Below are positions 7,616-17,344 of a stretch of DNA of 40,601 nucleotides, in pieces (position 1 is the stretch's first letter; every line of letters begins with the position of its first letter). Origin of the DNA: Bacteroidota bacterium (GTDB lineage: Bacteria > Bacteroidota > Bacteroidia > Cytophagales > Cyclobacteriaceae); assembly GCA_022567155.1 (NCBI GenBank), contig JADFHN010000034.1, forward strand, positions 1 to 40,601, in the 5' to 3' direction. Below the pieces are notes generated by a model. The model made no database searches, had not been told where the DNA came from, and saw only the letters and a list, made by a program, of their open reading frames with translations. The position numbers and the translations under genes were made by a program.

Positions 7616-8308
7616 CTATTTAATCCTTCGCCTGTATAATCCCATTAACTGTTTTTGTGAAAACCCCAGGCTGTAAAGCAGGAAAATTAAATAGTAAATA
7701 AACTGCAACCTGAAAATGCCGTTTTTAAGATACCGCCTTGCCGACGTAGTAATTGTTTTTTTGATAATTACGTGGTCAGAGCATTTTTTTCTGACCCGGC
7801 CTGCTATGTCGTGATCCTCCATCAATTCGAAATCTTCATTAAACCTACCAGCTGCATTAAAGCATGTTTTGGTGACAAACAGGCTTTGATCGCCATATCT
7901 GAAGGCACTGAAATCGAACCGTGTGAACCAGCAATTCATTTTTAAAAACCAGTGGTTATAGTCAAAGTCCAGCCTGAAAGAACCGCTGCTCTTACCTGAT
8001 TGCACTGCATTTACAATGTCCGATGTAAACCCGGGCGGTGGGTGCGAGTCGGCATGCAGAAAGTACAGAATATCACCCCGTGCATGTTCGGCGCCTCGAT
8101 TCATTTGCGCAGACCGGTTTCTTTTATCGCAGGCAATCACCCTGGCTCCGGCCTTTTTCGCCAATACTGCGGTGCTATCCTCACTTTTCCCATCCACCAC
8201 GATTATTTCTATTAAGTGCGCCGGCTCAGCATTTACGAACAGGTACTCAAGGAGATGTTCGATTACTCCGGCTTCATTGTACACAGGGATGATAATGCTG
8301 ATCTTCAT
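7616..8308 (-). CDS. Family 2 glycosyltransferase, TIGR04283-like
   Basis: The 230-residue product has the GT-A fold N-terminus KISIIIPVYNEAGVIEHLL and the diagnostic YFLHADSHPPPGF, where the DxS/HAD segment binds the nucleotide sugar and metal. GDQSLFV and FNEDFELMEDHDIAGRV complete the acceptor-side signature typical of the TIGR04283 group, often found with radical-SAM or selenium/arsenic-related genes. A single hydrophobic stretch near the C-terminus (FRLQFIYYLIFLLYSLGF) suggests membrane association. None of the usual TIGR04282 or radical-SAM partners lies beside it here, so its substrate is open. It is a monocistronic minus-strand gene converging on ssb. Confidence 0.87.
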   Translation of the reverse strand: MKISIIIPVYNEAGVIEHLLEYLFVNAEPAHLIEIIVVDGKSEDSTAVLAKKAGARVIACDKRNRSAQMNRGAEHARGDILYFLHADSHPPPGFTSDIVNAVQSGKSSGSFRLDFDYNHWFLKMNCWFTRFDFSAFRYGDQSLFVTKTCFNAAGRFNEDFELMEDHDIAGRVRKKCSDHVIIKKTITTSARRYLKNGIFRLQFIYYLIFLLYSLGFSQKQLMGLYRRRIK

Positions 8309-8829
8309 TTGATGGCTGGTGGTATAGCGATGTATATCTGATTTAACAAGATTTTTCTGTTATTTTAGTGGAACTGATTATTTTCCTGAAGTCGGAAGAT
8401 CGAAGACGGGAGTCCGAAGTACATTAACATACGCACTTAATTTTTTCTTTAAAGCTATCATCATTTCGAATGTTCTCTTTATCGTAGTGCTAATTGCCAT
8501 TTTTTCTTACAACTTACAAACAATATGTCCCTGATTAGTGTTGACCGGTTTATACATTAATTTCATTATACCAGGAATATTTTTTACTGTCAACAAACTC
8601 ACCAGAACTATGATAGATGTCAATGCATTAACTACTCCAATCGCCATTGAAATGAAATGTATTACGGTACTGCCTTATTTCACGATAACCGGTTGAGTAA
8701 ATCCGTGATGGTTTGAACTATCTACAAAAAACGTTCAGCTTTTCGGCACTTTACTTTTCTCGATATTTCTTTGTTATATCTGAAAAAAAAATTAAATTAA
8801 GTAATGAAATTGTAGTAAAGCCTAAAGCT
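8309..8829. other. 521-base intergenic region
   Basis: No gene is supported. Around 8391-8420 a short repetitive string (GTCGGAAG ... GTCCGAAG) resembles simple intergenic repeats of Bacteroidota. An in-frame TTG at 8713 could extend the cyclase by 39 residues, but the added leader looks non-coding. The cyclase promoter should be in this region. Confidence 0.4.
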
Positions 8830-10587
8830 ATGTCAACATATAGCAACCTGCATCCTAAATACAAATCGCTTACACAAAGCGCCATTGGTTATGGGCTTTC
8901 CCTTTGTGCTGTCTTCCTGTGTGTCTTTTTTGCTATCACATCAACTTCGTACAATGAACTTCTCACCCTTTTTGTAATGATCGTGGTAGCCCAGTCCATT
9001 ACATACTTAATCGTTAAGTATGAGATCAAGTTAACATTCCACATGGTGGAAATCCCATTTTGGATGGGTGTGATTATCACTTTTTACGGCGCGTATATTC
9101 TTCATGAGTATCGTGGTATTGCTTTCTTCTGCCTCCTGTGGGGTTTCACTTTTCTTCAGGGTTTTGCATCCTTTCGATACATGATCACTGCCAGTACATT
9201 TTGTGTTTTGGCATATGTGGCTGGAGTTTGGTTATTAAGTTTCTTTAATCTGGAGCCTGTGACACTTGGCCAGGATATTTTTATCGCATTTGTTTTGTAT
9301 ATCATCCTTATCTTACTTTCGGTAACAGGATACCGAATTCTTAAACAGAAAGAAAAGATACGCAGGGCCCAGCTGGAAATAACTCATATTAACAAAGTAG
9401 CTCAAGCTGTCAATTCTACACTTGACCTTGATGAAGTAATGAAAGCTGTTATGGGTTCGCTACAGGAAATATTCCAATTCGATCAAATTGGAATTGCGCT
9501 AATTGATGAAGGTAAGAAAGAAATGAAGTTCCATAGGTTATATGGAGATGGTTATACTTTAAATCAGATCAGACGCTTGCAACAACTTAGAATGTCTTTG
9601 TCTGAAAAAAGTTACCTGGTAAATCTGATTGATAATAACCGGCCGAGTTATATATCAACTATAACCTCCGAGCTCCTGGAGAAATATGAGCCCAGGGAGC
9701 GTGAAATCTATGAAATAGCACCACATAAGGCTGCGCTTGTATATCCTCTGGAGATTCATGGAAAAATTATCGGACTCATCGCATTCAATAATACTACGGA
9801 GTCATTCAATATGGATTCAAGAGACATCGCTAGAATTCAACGTTATATCATCCAAATTGCAACGGCAATCAACAATGCACATATTGCTGAAAAAATCCGT
9901 GAGAAACAGAGAAAAATGGAAGAGTTAGCATCAAAGCTTGGTAAGTACCTGTCCCCCCAGGTTTATGATTCTCTGTTTTCGGGGAAAATAGATGCTAGGA
10001 TCATTACTACCCGCAAGAAACTCACTGTGTTCTTTTCTGATATTGAGGGTTATAGCTCAAAATTTGAAAAAACAAATTTAACATTGCTCACTTCCTGGCT
10101 TAACAATTATTTAGATGACATGGCTAAAATAGCTATTCGCTACGAGGGTACACTCGATAAGTTTATAGGGGATGCCGTGATGGTGTTTTTTGGTGATCCA
10201 CAATCAAGCGGGGAAGAGCTCGATGCCATCAAGTGCGTAATGATGGCCATGGAAATGCGTGAAAACTCTAAAAAATCCGGGGTAAGTATTCGTATGGGGA
10301 TCAATTCAGGGGAGTGTATTGTTGGTAATTTCGGATCCAATGTACGCATGGATTACACCATTATTGGTGGTACCGTTAATCTCGCCGATAGGCTTCAGGC
10401 CAATTCTGAGACAGGTAAAATCCTAATTGGTGAGGCAACCTATCATTTGGTAAAAGAGCAGATTTTATGCGAGCCTCATGGAGAAATCAAGGTAAAAGGA
10501 ATAGACACCCCTGTTATGACCTACTGGGTTCTTGACTACAAGGAACATTTCCGGGAAAGGAAAAAGTTACACGCACAAGTATCATAG
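8830..10587 (+). CDS. Membrane-bound GAF-domain class III adenylate cyclase
   Basis: From ATG 8830 the product is 585 residues (a TTG at 8713 is the longer option). Residues about 18-172 contain six hydrophobic segments forming a membrane sensor. A helix leads to a GAF domain (about 195-350) and a cyclase domain (about 395-570). Metal-binding aspartates are D404 in FFSDIEGYS and D448 in KFIGDAVMVFFGD. K444 and T510 (DYTIIGGTVN) occupy the purine-selecting positions, a Lys/Thr pair that favours ATP over GTP. N517 and R521 (GGTVNLADRL) stabilise the transition state. All key residues are present, so it should make cAMP at the cytoplasmic face in response to an unknown ligand. No cAMP receptor is adjacent; the nearest Crp-type gene, at 5827-5973, is a remnant. 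Confidence 0.92.
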   Translation: MSTYSNLHPKYKSLTQSAIGYGLSLCAVFLCVFFAITSTSYNELLTLFVMIVVAQSITYLIVKYEIKLTFHMVEIPFWMGVIITFYGAYILHEYRGIAFFCLLWGFTFLQGFASFRYMITASTFCVLAYVAGVWLLSFFNLEPVTLGQDIFIAFVLYIILILLSVTGYRILKQKEKIRRAQLEITHINKVAQAVNSTLDLDEVMKAVMGSLQEIFQFDQIGIALIDEGKKEMKFHRLYGDGYTLNQIRRLQQLRMSLSEKSYLVNLIDNNRPSYISTITSELLEKYEPREREIYEIAPHKAALVYPLEIHGKIIGLIAFNNTTESFNMDSRDIARIQRYIIQIATAINNAHIAEKIREKQRKMEELASKLGKYLSPQVYDSLFSGKIDARIITTRKKLTVFFSDIEGYSSKFEKTNLTLLTSWLNNYLDDMAKIAIRYEGTLDKFIGDAVMVFFGDPQSSGEELDAIKCVMMAMEMRENSKKSGVSIRMGINSGECIVGNFGSNVRMDYTIIGGTVNLADRLQANSETGKILIGEATYHLVKEQILCEPHGEIKVKGIDTPVMTYWVLDYKEHFRERKKLHAQVS

Positions 10588-10884
10588 AAGAGAACAATTG
10601 TGGATTAATGTCAATAGATATTCCGGTGAATTGTTTTGTCTCCTTTTAGTACAAACAAAACCGGAACAGATAAAAACGGAAATAATATGGCCAAGCCGTA
10701 TTTAAACATTCTTTTCATACCGATGTTTCTTATTAATATGTATCAAATGAAACCAACCTTTCAGGAAAATAAAAGAAAAATTCTTTTGTGTAATCCTCTT
10801 AAAAGCCTGTGCACCAGCTCAAATATTTTTTCCTGAATAAAAAAAGATTAGATTTAGGCATATTTAGTGCACTTATTACCTTCC

Positions 10885-11608
10885 ATGAAAGATATTTTTT
10901 TGATAACCATACTATTGGTTATTTCTATTGCCTCATACTCGCAGATACTAACCGGACAGGAAGTAGTTAAAAAATCTATTATGTATCATGACCCGGCCAA
11001 CCATTGGGGCACGTTGCACGCTGTGCTAGATTTTAAAGAAACGCGCCCTGACGGCAATGATAGAAACACCCTGGCTGAGATTGAAAACGTAAATGATTAT
11101 TTCAATCTTGTCAGCTTTACTGAAATGCATGCACTTTGCTACATTTATAATAAAGGATTGTGCACCAATATGCTGGATTTTTATGAAGAAATAAGCGAGG
11201 AGGAAATTGAAAAATTTAAATTGAATTGTAAACAAACCATCTTGCTTAAAAATTACTATACATAATCTCTGGGGTATGCCCATGAAGCTTCGCGATAAGG
11301 GTACGATAATAGAAGAAAGCGTAATGCAGGAAACATTTAACAGAAAAGAATCGCTTGTGGTAAAGGTTAACTACAAACCGGAGGTCGGGACCGATACGTG
11401 GTATTTTTATTTTGATCCACAAACCTATGCATTAACCGGTTACCGGTTTTATCACGACGAATCTCAAAATGATGGGGAATACATTACACTTGATGGTATT
11501 CTGACTGTTGGGTTATTGAAAATCCACAAATCCAGAAAGTGGTTTGTAAACAAGGACAATATGTTCATGGGTGAAGATATTCCTGAAAACGTATTAATTC
11601 TAAATTAG
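10885..11608 (+). pseudogene. DUF6503-like secreted protein, split by one extra base
   Basis: Two adjacent open frames form one protein. Frame 1 (start ATG 10885) has a signal peptide (DIFLITILLVISIASYSQ) and then ANHWGTLHAVLDF, KETRPDGNDRNT, and ends ILLKNYYT at a TAA (11263-11265). Frame 2 continues MPMKLRDKGTIIE, EVGTDTWYFYFDPQTYAL, TGYRFYHDESQNDGEYITLD. Removing one A at 11264/11265 reads through the junction as NYYT-YLWG-MPMK, restoring a continuous protein of about 240 residues. The body matches, from memory, the DUF6503 family of exported Bacteroidota proteins of unknown function. It is either a fresh frameshift or a base-call error. The potassium channel starts 15 bases after its stop, suggesting one transcript. 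Confidence 0.82.
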
Positions 11609-11611
11609 AAA

Positions 11612-11616
11612 AGGAG
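11612..11616 (+). promoter_or_regulatory. Shine-Dalgarno site supporting a TTG start
   Basis: AGGAG at 11612-11616 sits seven bases before the TTG at 11624. Such clear sites are rare in this window, and this one is the main reason to accept the unusual start of the channel gene. Confidence 0.6.
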
Positions 11617-11623
11617 TAAAAAA

Positions 11624-12718
11624 TTGCCGATAATTACATATAATAAGGGCTGGGGAAGTTTGAAGAAGATAATGCTGAGGCAGGTATTCGTAATTGTTTC
11701 CATTTCTGGGATAGCCTACTTTATTTTACTCCAGGTGCTTATTCATTTTGAAGAGGCTCATCCCGAAGCTAACATAAAGAACCTGTTTGATGCGGTATGG
11801 TGGTCATTGGTCACTATTACTACTATCGGGTATGGTGACACGTATCCGGTCACAACCGGAGGAAGAATGATCGGTTTTGTGTTTTTCATCATCAGCCTGA
11901 GTGTATATTCGATACTTATCGGACGGATTACGAACTTGATAGCAACAATTTTAGAAAATAAAAAAATGGGATTTTACGGTATGAAACACACAGGACATGC
12001 AGTAATTATAGGTTGGGGACCATTCGGGAGAATGGTTACTGATGAACTGGTTGCGGCCGGCAGAAAAGTGGCAGTGGTAACCAGGGTAAAAAATAACATT
12101 GACCTGATCAGGGAAGCATACAGCACCTCCCAGGTCTTTACACTCTATTCTGACCTTACCAATATTGAAACGCTGCAAAAGGTAAATGTAAAGGACGCCG
12201 CTATCGTATTTATAAACCTTGATAACGACACGGAAAAACTTGTATTTATTTTGAATATCAAAAAACATTATCCCAATCTGAAATACATTGTTACCATTGA
12301 CAATTCGGATCTGAAGGACACATTCTTATCGGCCGGTGTAACTTATGCCATTTCCAAAACGAGTCTGGCTTCCAAATTGCTTGCCAGCTACATTTTTGAA
12401 CCCGACGTTGCTTCTTATAACGAAGAGATTATATCTTATGCTGAAAGCGATGAAGACTATGATATGAAACAGTTTCAGGTCCTGAAAAACAACCCATACC
12501 TGAATCAGTTTTATACTAAAGTTTTCTACGACCTTAAAAAAGAGTGTAACGCTATTCTGGTTGGCATTGTAAAGAATAAGGAAAATCGTAAACTACTCAA
12601 AAACCCGGAGGGTGATGTCAAAATTGATGTTGGCGATTACCTGATCATGATCGCCAATGGCAAAACAGAAAAAAAGATCGCCAGGTTGTTTGGTACCAAA
12701 GAAGGGTTCACTGAATAA
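11624..12718 (+). CDS. Two-TM potassium channel with RCK (TrkA-type) regulatory domains
   Basis: The 364-residue product, read from TTG, has TM1 at about 19-41, a pore helix and selectivity filter TTIGYGD (66-72), and TM2 at about 83-108. A cytoplasmic RCK-N domain follows (HAVIIGWGPFGRMVTDEL, nucleotide-binding loop G130-G135), then an RCK-C/TrkA-C domain whose closing strands include ILVGIV and KIDVGDYLIMIA. This is the plan of MthK- or GsuK-like ligand-gated K+ channels, which assemble as tetramers in the inner membrane and are gated by Ca2+ or nucleotides bound to the RCK ring. It probably shares a transcript with the broken DUF6503 gene. The cyclase upstream and the phosphatase downstream make a signalling context plausible. 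Confidence 0.93.
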   Translation: MPIITYNKGWGSLKKIMLRQVFVIVSISGIAYFILLQVLIHFEEAHPEANIKNLFDAVWWSLVTITTIGYGDTYPVTTGGRMIGFVFFIISLSVYSILIGRITNLIATILENKKMGFYGMKHTGHAVIIGWGPFGRMVTDELVAAGRKVAVVTRVKNNIDLIREAYSTSQVFTLYSDLTNIETLQKVNVKDAAIVFINLDNDTEKLVFILNIKKHYPNLKYIVTIDNSDLKDTFLSAGVTYAISKTSLASKLLASYIFEPDVASYNEEIISYAESDEDYDMKQFQVLKNNPYLNQFYTKVFYDLKKECNAILVGIVKNKENRKLLKNPEGDVKIDVGDYLIMIANGKTEKKIARLFGTKEGFTE

Positions 12719-12841
12719 ACCCTTATTAACAACCCCGTGGAGTAGGCACAGTACTCCGTTAAGTATCTCCTTAATTTGATTTGGGTACTATAACCCGTTT
12801 TTTAGGAAAATGAATTATATATTTATGCAAAGTGAAATGAG

Positions 12842-14275
12842 ATGCGGTTATTAAATCTGTTTATATTCATGTCTGCTGTTCTTGCAGGACACCTTCTCCG
12901 GGCTGAAATACTTATTCAGGAAACCGACCCACTGCTCACTACGGAGGAAAATTTTATGCAGATTGATAGCCGGATACAAGCCAATGATAGTATCAAGAAC
13001 TACGCAGATGCCATTATTTACATTAAAAAAGGTCTTGATTTGGCTCAAAAGGATAAAAACCAGGAAAAAGAAGCAAATTACGAACTTAAACTCGCCAGAT
13101 TTTACTACCTGCAGGGAGACATACAGGAATCTCTGATCCATTTCAGGCTTTATTCGCTCCTTAGAGAAACATATATAAGAAATACAAAAAACCGGGAACT
13201 GATGGAACTGGAAGATGCCTACATGGAAGAGCTGAATAACCTTACGTATGAACTTGACCTGAATCAACAGTTGATCGGAAACCTTCAGGCTGAAAATGAA
13301 CGGTATTTCCGCTGGAAAAAGCGTATTTCAGTGGCCATACAATTTGGAATTGGTGCAATTCTTATCATTGCACTGATTCTTATTTATAATCGAATAACCG
13401 TAAAAAACAAATCGAAACAGAAGCATATACGGGAAAACAAAGAATTGAAACGGCTTTCGGAAATGGCAGTAAAATATGAAGAAGAGCAAACCCGAAACCT
13501 GCTCGAAATAAAGGAGCTGCGGAACCGGCAAAAGCAAATCACCTGGTATGCACGACATATTCAACTGGCATTGCTCCCTGAAAAGGCCGATTTTAATGAA
13601 AATTTAAAACATTCGTTTATATTACAATTACCACGAAATACCATATCAGGCGATTTTTATACGGTCCATAAAACAGGCAATAAAATCGTTCTTGCCGTAC
13701 TTGATTGTCCGGGACATGGCACGGATGCAGCCTATTCTACCGTGCTGGCATACCATTTTTTAAAAGATATATTTCACAAAGGCATAACCACACCTTCAAT
13801 GATTCTTACCATGCTGGATCAGAAACTCAAACATGAAATCGGACAAACGGGTCGGCGGCAGGAAGAGGTCAACGGGGTAAAAGCCGCTATCTGTGAGATT
13901 AATACAAAAACCAAAGAAGTTGAATTTGCCGGCGCCCACTTTCCACTGTTTTACGTACACCTGGATGAAATCCATTTTGTAAAAAGCAACAGATTCCCGA
14001 TAGGAGATCCCATGTTCAGCGATAAATTTTATTCATCCGACCACATTAGACTCTCAACAGGCGATATGATCTATCTCGCTTCTGACGGCTATTACTCACA
14101 ATTAGGCGGAAGAAAAAACAAGAAGTTTATGCGTAGTTCGCTGATTAGTCTTTTTAAAACCATGTATGATCAGCATGTCAGCGAACAACGTTTTATTCTT
14201 GAAAAAGTATTTAAAGAATGGAAGGGACGAAATTCACAAACGGATGATATGCTTGTGATAGGAATGAGATTATAA
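12842..14275 (+). CDS. Membrane TPR-like sensor with SpoIIE-type PP2C phosphatase
   Basis: The 477-residue product has an N-terminal signal sequence and a helical TPR-like region (about 50-110: IYIKKGLDLAQ, ARFYYLQGDIQESLIHFRLY). A long helix and one TM segment (about 163-183) follow, then a coiled coil (185-235) and a SpoIIE/PPM phosphatase domain (about 240-477). Metal-site residues are D271 in SGDFY, D288 in LDCPGHG and D468/D469 in QTDDMLVIG. Relatives dephosphorylate serine or threonine of anti-sigma antagonists or other response proteins. Here the TPR part would lie outside the membrane and the phosphatase inside. No STAS or anti-sigma gene is adjacent, so the target is unknown. A terminator shared with clpB follows. 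Confidence 0.9.
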   Translation: MRLLNLFIFMSAVLAGHLLRAEILIQETDPLLTTEENFMQIDSRIQANDSIKNYADAIIYIKKGLDLAQKDKNQEKEANYELKLARFYYLQGDIQESLIHFRLYSLLRETYIRNTKNRELMELEDAYMEELNNLTYELDLNQQLIGNLQAENERYFRWKKRISVAIQFGIGAILIIALILIYNRITVKNKSKQKHIRENKELKRLSEMAVKYEEEQTRNLLEIKELRNRQKQITWYARHIQLALLPEKADFNENLKHSFILQLPRNTISGDFYTVHKTGNKIVLAVLDCPGHGTDAAYSTVLAYHFLKDIFHKGITTPSMILTMLDQKLKHEIGQTGRRQEEVNGVKAAICEINTKTKEVEFAGAHFPLFYVHLDEIHFVKSNRFPIGDPMFSDKFYSSDHIRLSTGDMIYLASDGYYSQLGGRKNKKFMRSSLISLFKTMYDQHVSEQRFILEKVFKEWKGRNSQTDDMLVIGMRL

Positions 14276-14278
14276 AAA

Positions 14279-14312
14279 AAGTTGCTGAAAATTGTTCAAC
14301 GACTTCTTTTTT
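14279..14312. terminator. Convergent terminator between the phosphatase gene and clpB
   Basis: An 11-bp imperfect stem (14279-14289 with 14295-14305; one wobble and one mismatch) has a 5-nt loop. It is followed by CTTTTTT on the plus strand and preceded by seven A on the other side, so it can work in both directions. Confidence 0.75.
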
Positions 14313-14332
14313 ATGTTTATAATCAGGAATTC

Positions 14333-16948
14333 TTACTCAATTTCCACCTCGTCCAGATTCATAAATTCGATCTTTCCGTTTGCATCCACATCGATGGCTA
14401 CAACGCTGTCTTTATGAATGTTGCCTGATAGAATTTCTTTCGAAAGTTCGTTAAGTATTTCGCGTTGCAATACGCGCTTGAGTGGTCTGGCGCCAAACTG
14501 CGGATCATATCCCCATATTGCAAGCTGTTGCTTTGCTTTATCCGAAATTTCAACTCGTATTTCATTTTCTTCCAGCCGTTTCCGGATGATGTTGAACTGA
14601 ATTTCCACGATCTTTCTGAGATCTTCGCGGGAAAGCGGACGGAACATGATCAGCTCATCCACACGATTCAGAAATTCAGGTTTCACTGCTTTCTTTAAAA
14701 GTTCAAATACCTGTTGTCTTGTTTCTTCTACTATGATTTCTCTATTTTCATCCGTGAGCTTTTCGAAATTCTCCTGGATCAAATGCGAACCGATATTTGT
14801 CGTCATGATTATGATGGTATTTTTGAAGTTGGCTACCCGGCCTTTGTTGTCGGTTAATCTGCCATCGTCAAGCACCTGCAACAAAATGTTGAATACATCC
14901 GGATGCGCTTTTTCGATTTCATCAAGCAAAATCACCGAATAGGGCTTCCTGCGTACGGCCTCAGTGAGCTGGCCGCCTTCATCGTAACCTACATAGCCGG
15001 GAGGCGCACCGATAAGCCGGCTTACCGAATGCCGCTCCTGGTATTCCGACATATCGATCCTTACCATCGAATTTTCATCGTTAAATAAATATTCTGCCAG
15101 GGCTTTGGCCAGTTCCGTTTTGCCTACTCCGGTCGTGCCTAGAAATATAAAGCTTCCGATCGGGCGTTTGGGATCCTGCAAACCAGCACGGTTTCTTCGT
15201 ACGGCATCCGACAACGCCTGTATAGCTTCTACCTGGCCGGCCACTCTTTTGCTCAACTCATTTTCAATATGCAAAAGCTTTTCCCTTTCGCTCTGAAGCA
15301 TCTTCGATACGGGAATTCCGGTCCATTTAGCAACTACTTCAGCAATATCTTCACTATCTACTTCTTCTTTCAATAGCGGACTGTTGCTCTGCATCTTGCG
15401 CACTTTTTCTTTCAGCATTTCGAGCTCATTTTCTTTTTCAACCAGCTTTCCGTATCTGATCTCAGCTACCTTTCCAAATTCTCCCGCTCTTTCCGCCTTC
15501 TCGGCTTCCAACTTTAACCCATCAATTTCTTCCTTAGCACGCTGCATACCATGAATCACATCTTTCTCATTCTCCCACTTTGCCTTTAATTCGTTGCGTT
15601 TGCCGGTAAGTTCGGCAAGCACCTTGCTAAGCTTGGCTTCTTTTGCTTTATCTTTTTCACGCCTGATAGCCTCCCGTTCAATTTCAAGCTGCCTGATCTT
15701 ACGTTCAAGTTCATCCAGTTCTTCCGGCAACGAATCAATTTCGATACGTAATTTCGCTGCAGCCTCATCCATCAGGTCAATCGCTTTGTCGGGCAAATAT
15801 CGTTCAGATATATAGCGGTTTGACAATTCGACGGCAGCAATTATGGCATCGTCCTTAATTCTTACACCATGGTGTAATTCATACTTATCCTTAATACCAC
15901 GCAATATTGAAACGGAATCCTCCACACTGGGTTCATCTACAATTACAGTCTGGAAGCGTCTTTCAAGTGCTTTATCTTTCTCAATATATTTTTGATACTC
16001 TTTCAGTGTGGTGGCGCCAATTGCATGCAACTCTCCCCTGGACAGGGCAGGTTTAAGCAAATTAGCAGCATCCATGGCTCCTTCGCCCCCGCCACCAGCG
16101 CCAACAAGTGTATGGATCTCATCAATAAATAATATGATCTCCCCTTCCGAATCAGTAACTTCTTTAATTACGGATTTTAGTCGCTCTTCAAATTCTCCTT
16201 TATATTTCGCACCCGCAACCAGTAAGCCCATATCAAGAGAAATAATGGTTTTTGTTTTCAGGTTGCCAGGTACATCGCCGTTCACAATACGTTGTGCCAT
16301 ACCCTCTACTATGGCCGTTTTTCCTACACCTGGCTCGCCTATGAGCATCGGGTTGTTTTTGGTTCGACGCGACAAAATCTGCAAGATCCTTCTGATCTCA
16401 TCGTCACGGCCGATTACGGGGTCTATCTTACCTGCTTTTGCAAGCTCATTCAGATTATTCGAATAGCGTTCAAGCGATTTGTATTTTGATTCTGCATTCG
16501 GGTCAGTCACTTTATCGCCTCCCCGTAATTCTTTGATTGCCTTTTTCAGTGATTTTTTTTCAAATCCCAGGTCTTTCATCAATTGGGCTGTATCGTCATT
16601 CCCACTAAGTATGCCCAGAATGATATGTTCAACAGCAATATATTCATCTCCGAAATCTTTTAAAATTTTTTCTGCATGCTGAAGGACAGATGCCGATACA
16701 TTTGAGAAATATGGCTGCTGACCAGAAACTTTAGGGTATTTTGAAATAATCTCCTCCAACCGTATTTCAAGCAGTTCCTGGTTAATGTTCAGTTTTTTAA
16801 CCAAAAACGAAGAAACATTTTCGTCGGTATGTAGCACAGCTTTAAGTATATGCCCGGGTTCGATTGCCTGTTGCTGGTTGCCCGATGCAAGCTCTGCGGC
16901 ATTCTGAATTACTTCCTGCGATTTTATCGTATATTTATCAAAGTTCAT
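14333..16948 (-). CDS. clpB: ATP-dependent disaggregase ClpB
   Basis: The start is placed at the ATG of [12 protein letters not shown] (16946-16948), which matches the ClpB N-terminus; an upstream in-frame ATG at 17002 adds an unlikely 18-residue leader. The 871-residue product has a Clp-N domain (1-145), AAA1 with Walker A GEPGVGKT (204-211) and Walker B LFIDE (273-277), a coiled-coil middle domain (about 405-525) that separates ClpB from ClpA and ClpC, and AAA2 with Walker A GTTGVGKT (604-611), pore loop GYVG (651-654) and Walker B VILLDE (672-677). With DnaK it extracts proteins from aggregates in the cytoplasm. It is a single gene, divergent from the TPR protein. No CIRCE-type operator was seen upstream. 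Confidence 0.97.
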   Translation of the reverse strand: MNFDKYTIKSQEVIQNAAELASGNQQQAIEPGHILKAVLHTDENVSSFLVKKLNINQELLEIRLEEIISKYPKVSGQQPYFSNVSASVLQHAEKILKDFGDEYIAVEHIILGILSGNDDTAQLMKDLGFEKKSLKKAIKELRGGDKVTDPNAESKYKSLERYSNNLNELAKAGKIDPVIGRDDEIRRILQILSRRTKNNPMLIGEPGVGKTAIVEGMAQRIVNGDVPGNLKTKTIISLDMGLLVAGAKYKGEFEERLKSVIKEVTDSEGEIILFIDEIHTLVGAGGGGEGAMDAANLLKPALSRGELHAIGATTLKEYQKYIEKDKALERRFQTVIVDEPSVEDSVSILRGIKDKYELHHGVRIKDDAIIAAVELSNRYISERYLPDKAIDLMDEAAAKLRIEIDSLPEELDELERKIRQLEIEREAIRREKDKAKEAKLSKVLAELTGKRNELKAKWENEKDVIHGMQRAKEEIDGLKLEAEKAERAGEFGKVAEIRYGKLVEKENELEMLKEKVRKMQSNSPLLKEEVDSEDIAEVVAKWTGIPVSKMLQSEREKLLHIENELSKRVAGQVEAIQALSDAVRRNRAGLQDPKRPIGSFIFLGTTGVGKTELAKALAEYLFNDENSMVRIDMSEYQERHSVSRLIGAPPGYVGYDEGGQLTEAVRRKPYSVILLDEIEKAHPDVFNILLQVLDDGRLTDNKGRVANFKNTIIIMTTNIGSHLIQENFEKLTDENREIIVEETRQQVFELLKKAVKPEFLNRVDELIMFRPLSREDLRKIVEIQFNIIRKRLEENEIRVEISDKAKQQLAIWGYDPQFGARPLKRVLQREILNELSKEILSGNIHKDSVVAIDVDANGKIEFMNLDEVEIE

Positions 16949-17344
16949 ACTCTCATCCCTTTGTAATTGTTCGCTTTTTTTTATGTGACTCATATCCCTC
17001 AAATGTTACACCATCCGGATATTACTTATTTTATCCGGTTATTATGTCATATAACGGACTCTTTCAGACGTTTTCTAAGACATATTGTCATATTTATTCC
17101 TGTTGCAGGACCCGTTTAGATTTAATTACCAGGTTTAATTATTAAGGCCTGAGCCGGTTGAAATTTGATTACTGTTTTTAGCAGGAATGGGCTGATATTT
17201 TCATCAAAAAAAATTCTTGTTTTATTTAAAAGATAAAACTTATACTTTTGCCAATTCGTTGTAGCAATATCGAACTATACTCTTAATTTGATTTACATTC
17301 TAATAGAATACTGATTTAATTGGGGAAATTGTAATAACAAGATT
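16949..17344. other. 396-base divergent promoter region, clpB / TPR protein
   Basis: This gene-free, A+T-rich stretch must hold both divergent promoters. The plus-strand candidate is listed separately. For clpB, the minus strand reads TAACATTTG at about 16995-17003, one base longer than the TAnnTTTG consensus and so only suggestive. No heat-shock palindrome was recognised. Confidence 0.4.
17243..17250 (+). promoter_or_regulatory. Candidate -7 promoter element for the TPR gene
   Basis: TACTTTTG matches the Bacteroidota -7 consensus TAnnTTTG exactly. A loose TTG lies at about 17213-17216, at the far edge of usual spacing. The predicted leader would be about 90 bases. Confidence 0.45.

Noticed and set aside
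8713-8829. 39-residue N-terminal extension of the cyclase from TTG
   Set aside because: The leader looks non-coding and a normal ATG at 8830 precedes the first membrane segment.
10636-10836. 66-codon plus-strand open frame after the cyclase
   Set aside because: No recognisable family, no signal peptide with a proper cleavage region, and low-complexity composition. A bulged inverted repeat nearby (about 10619-10664) lacks a T-run, so it was not called a terminator.
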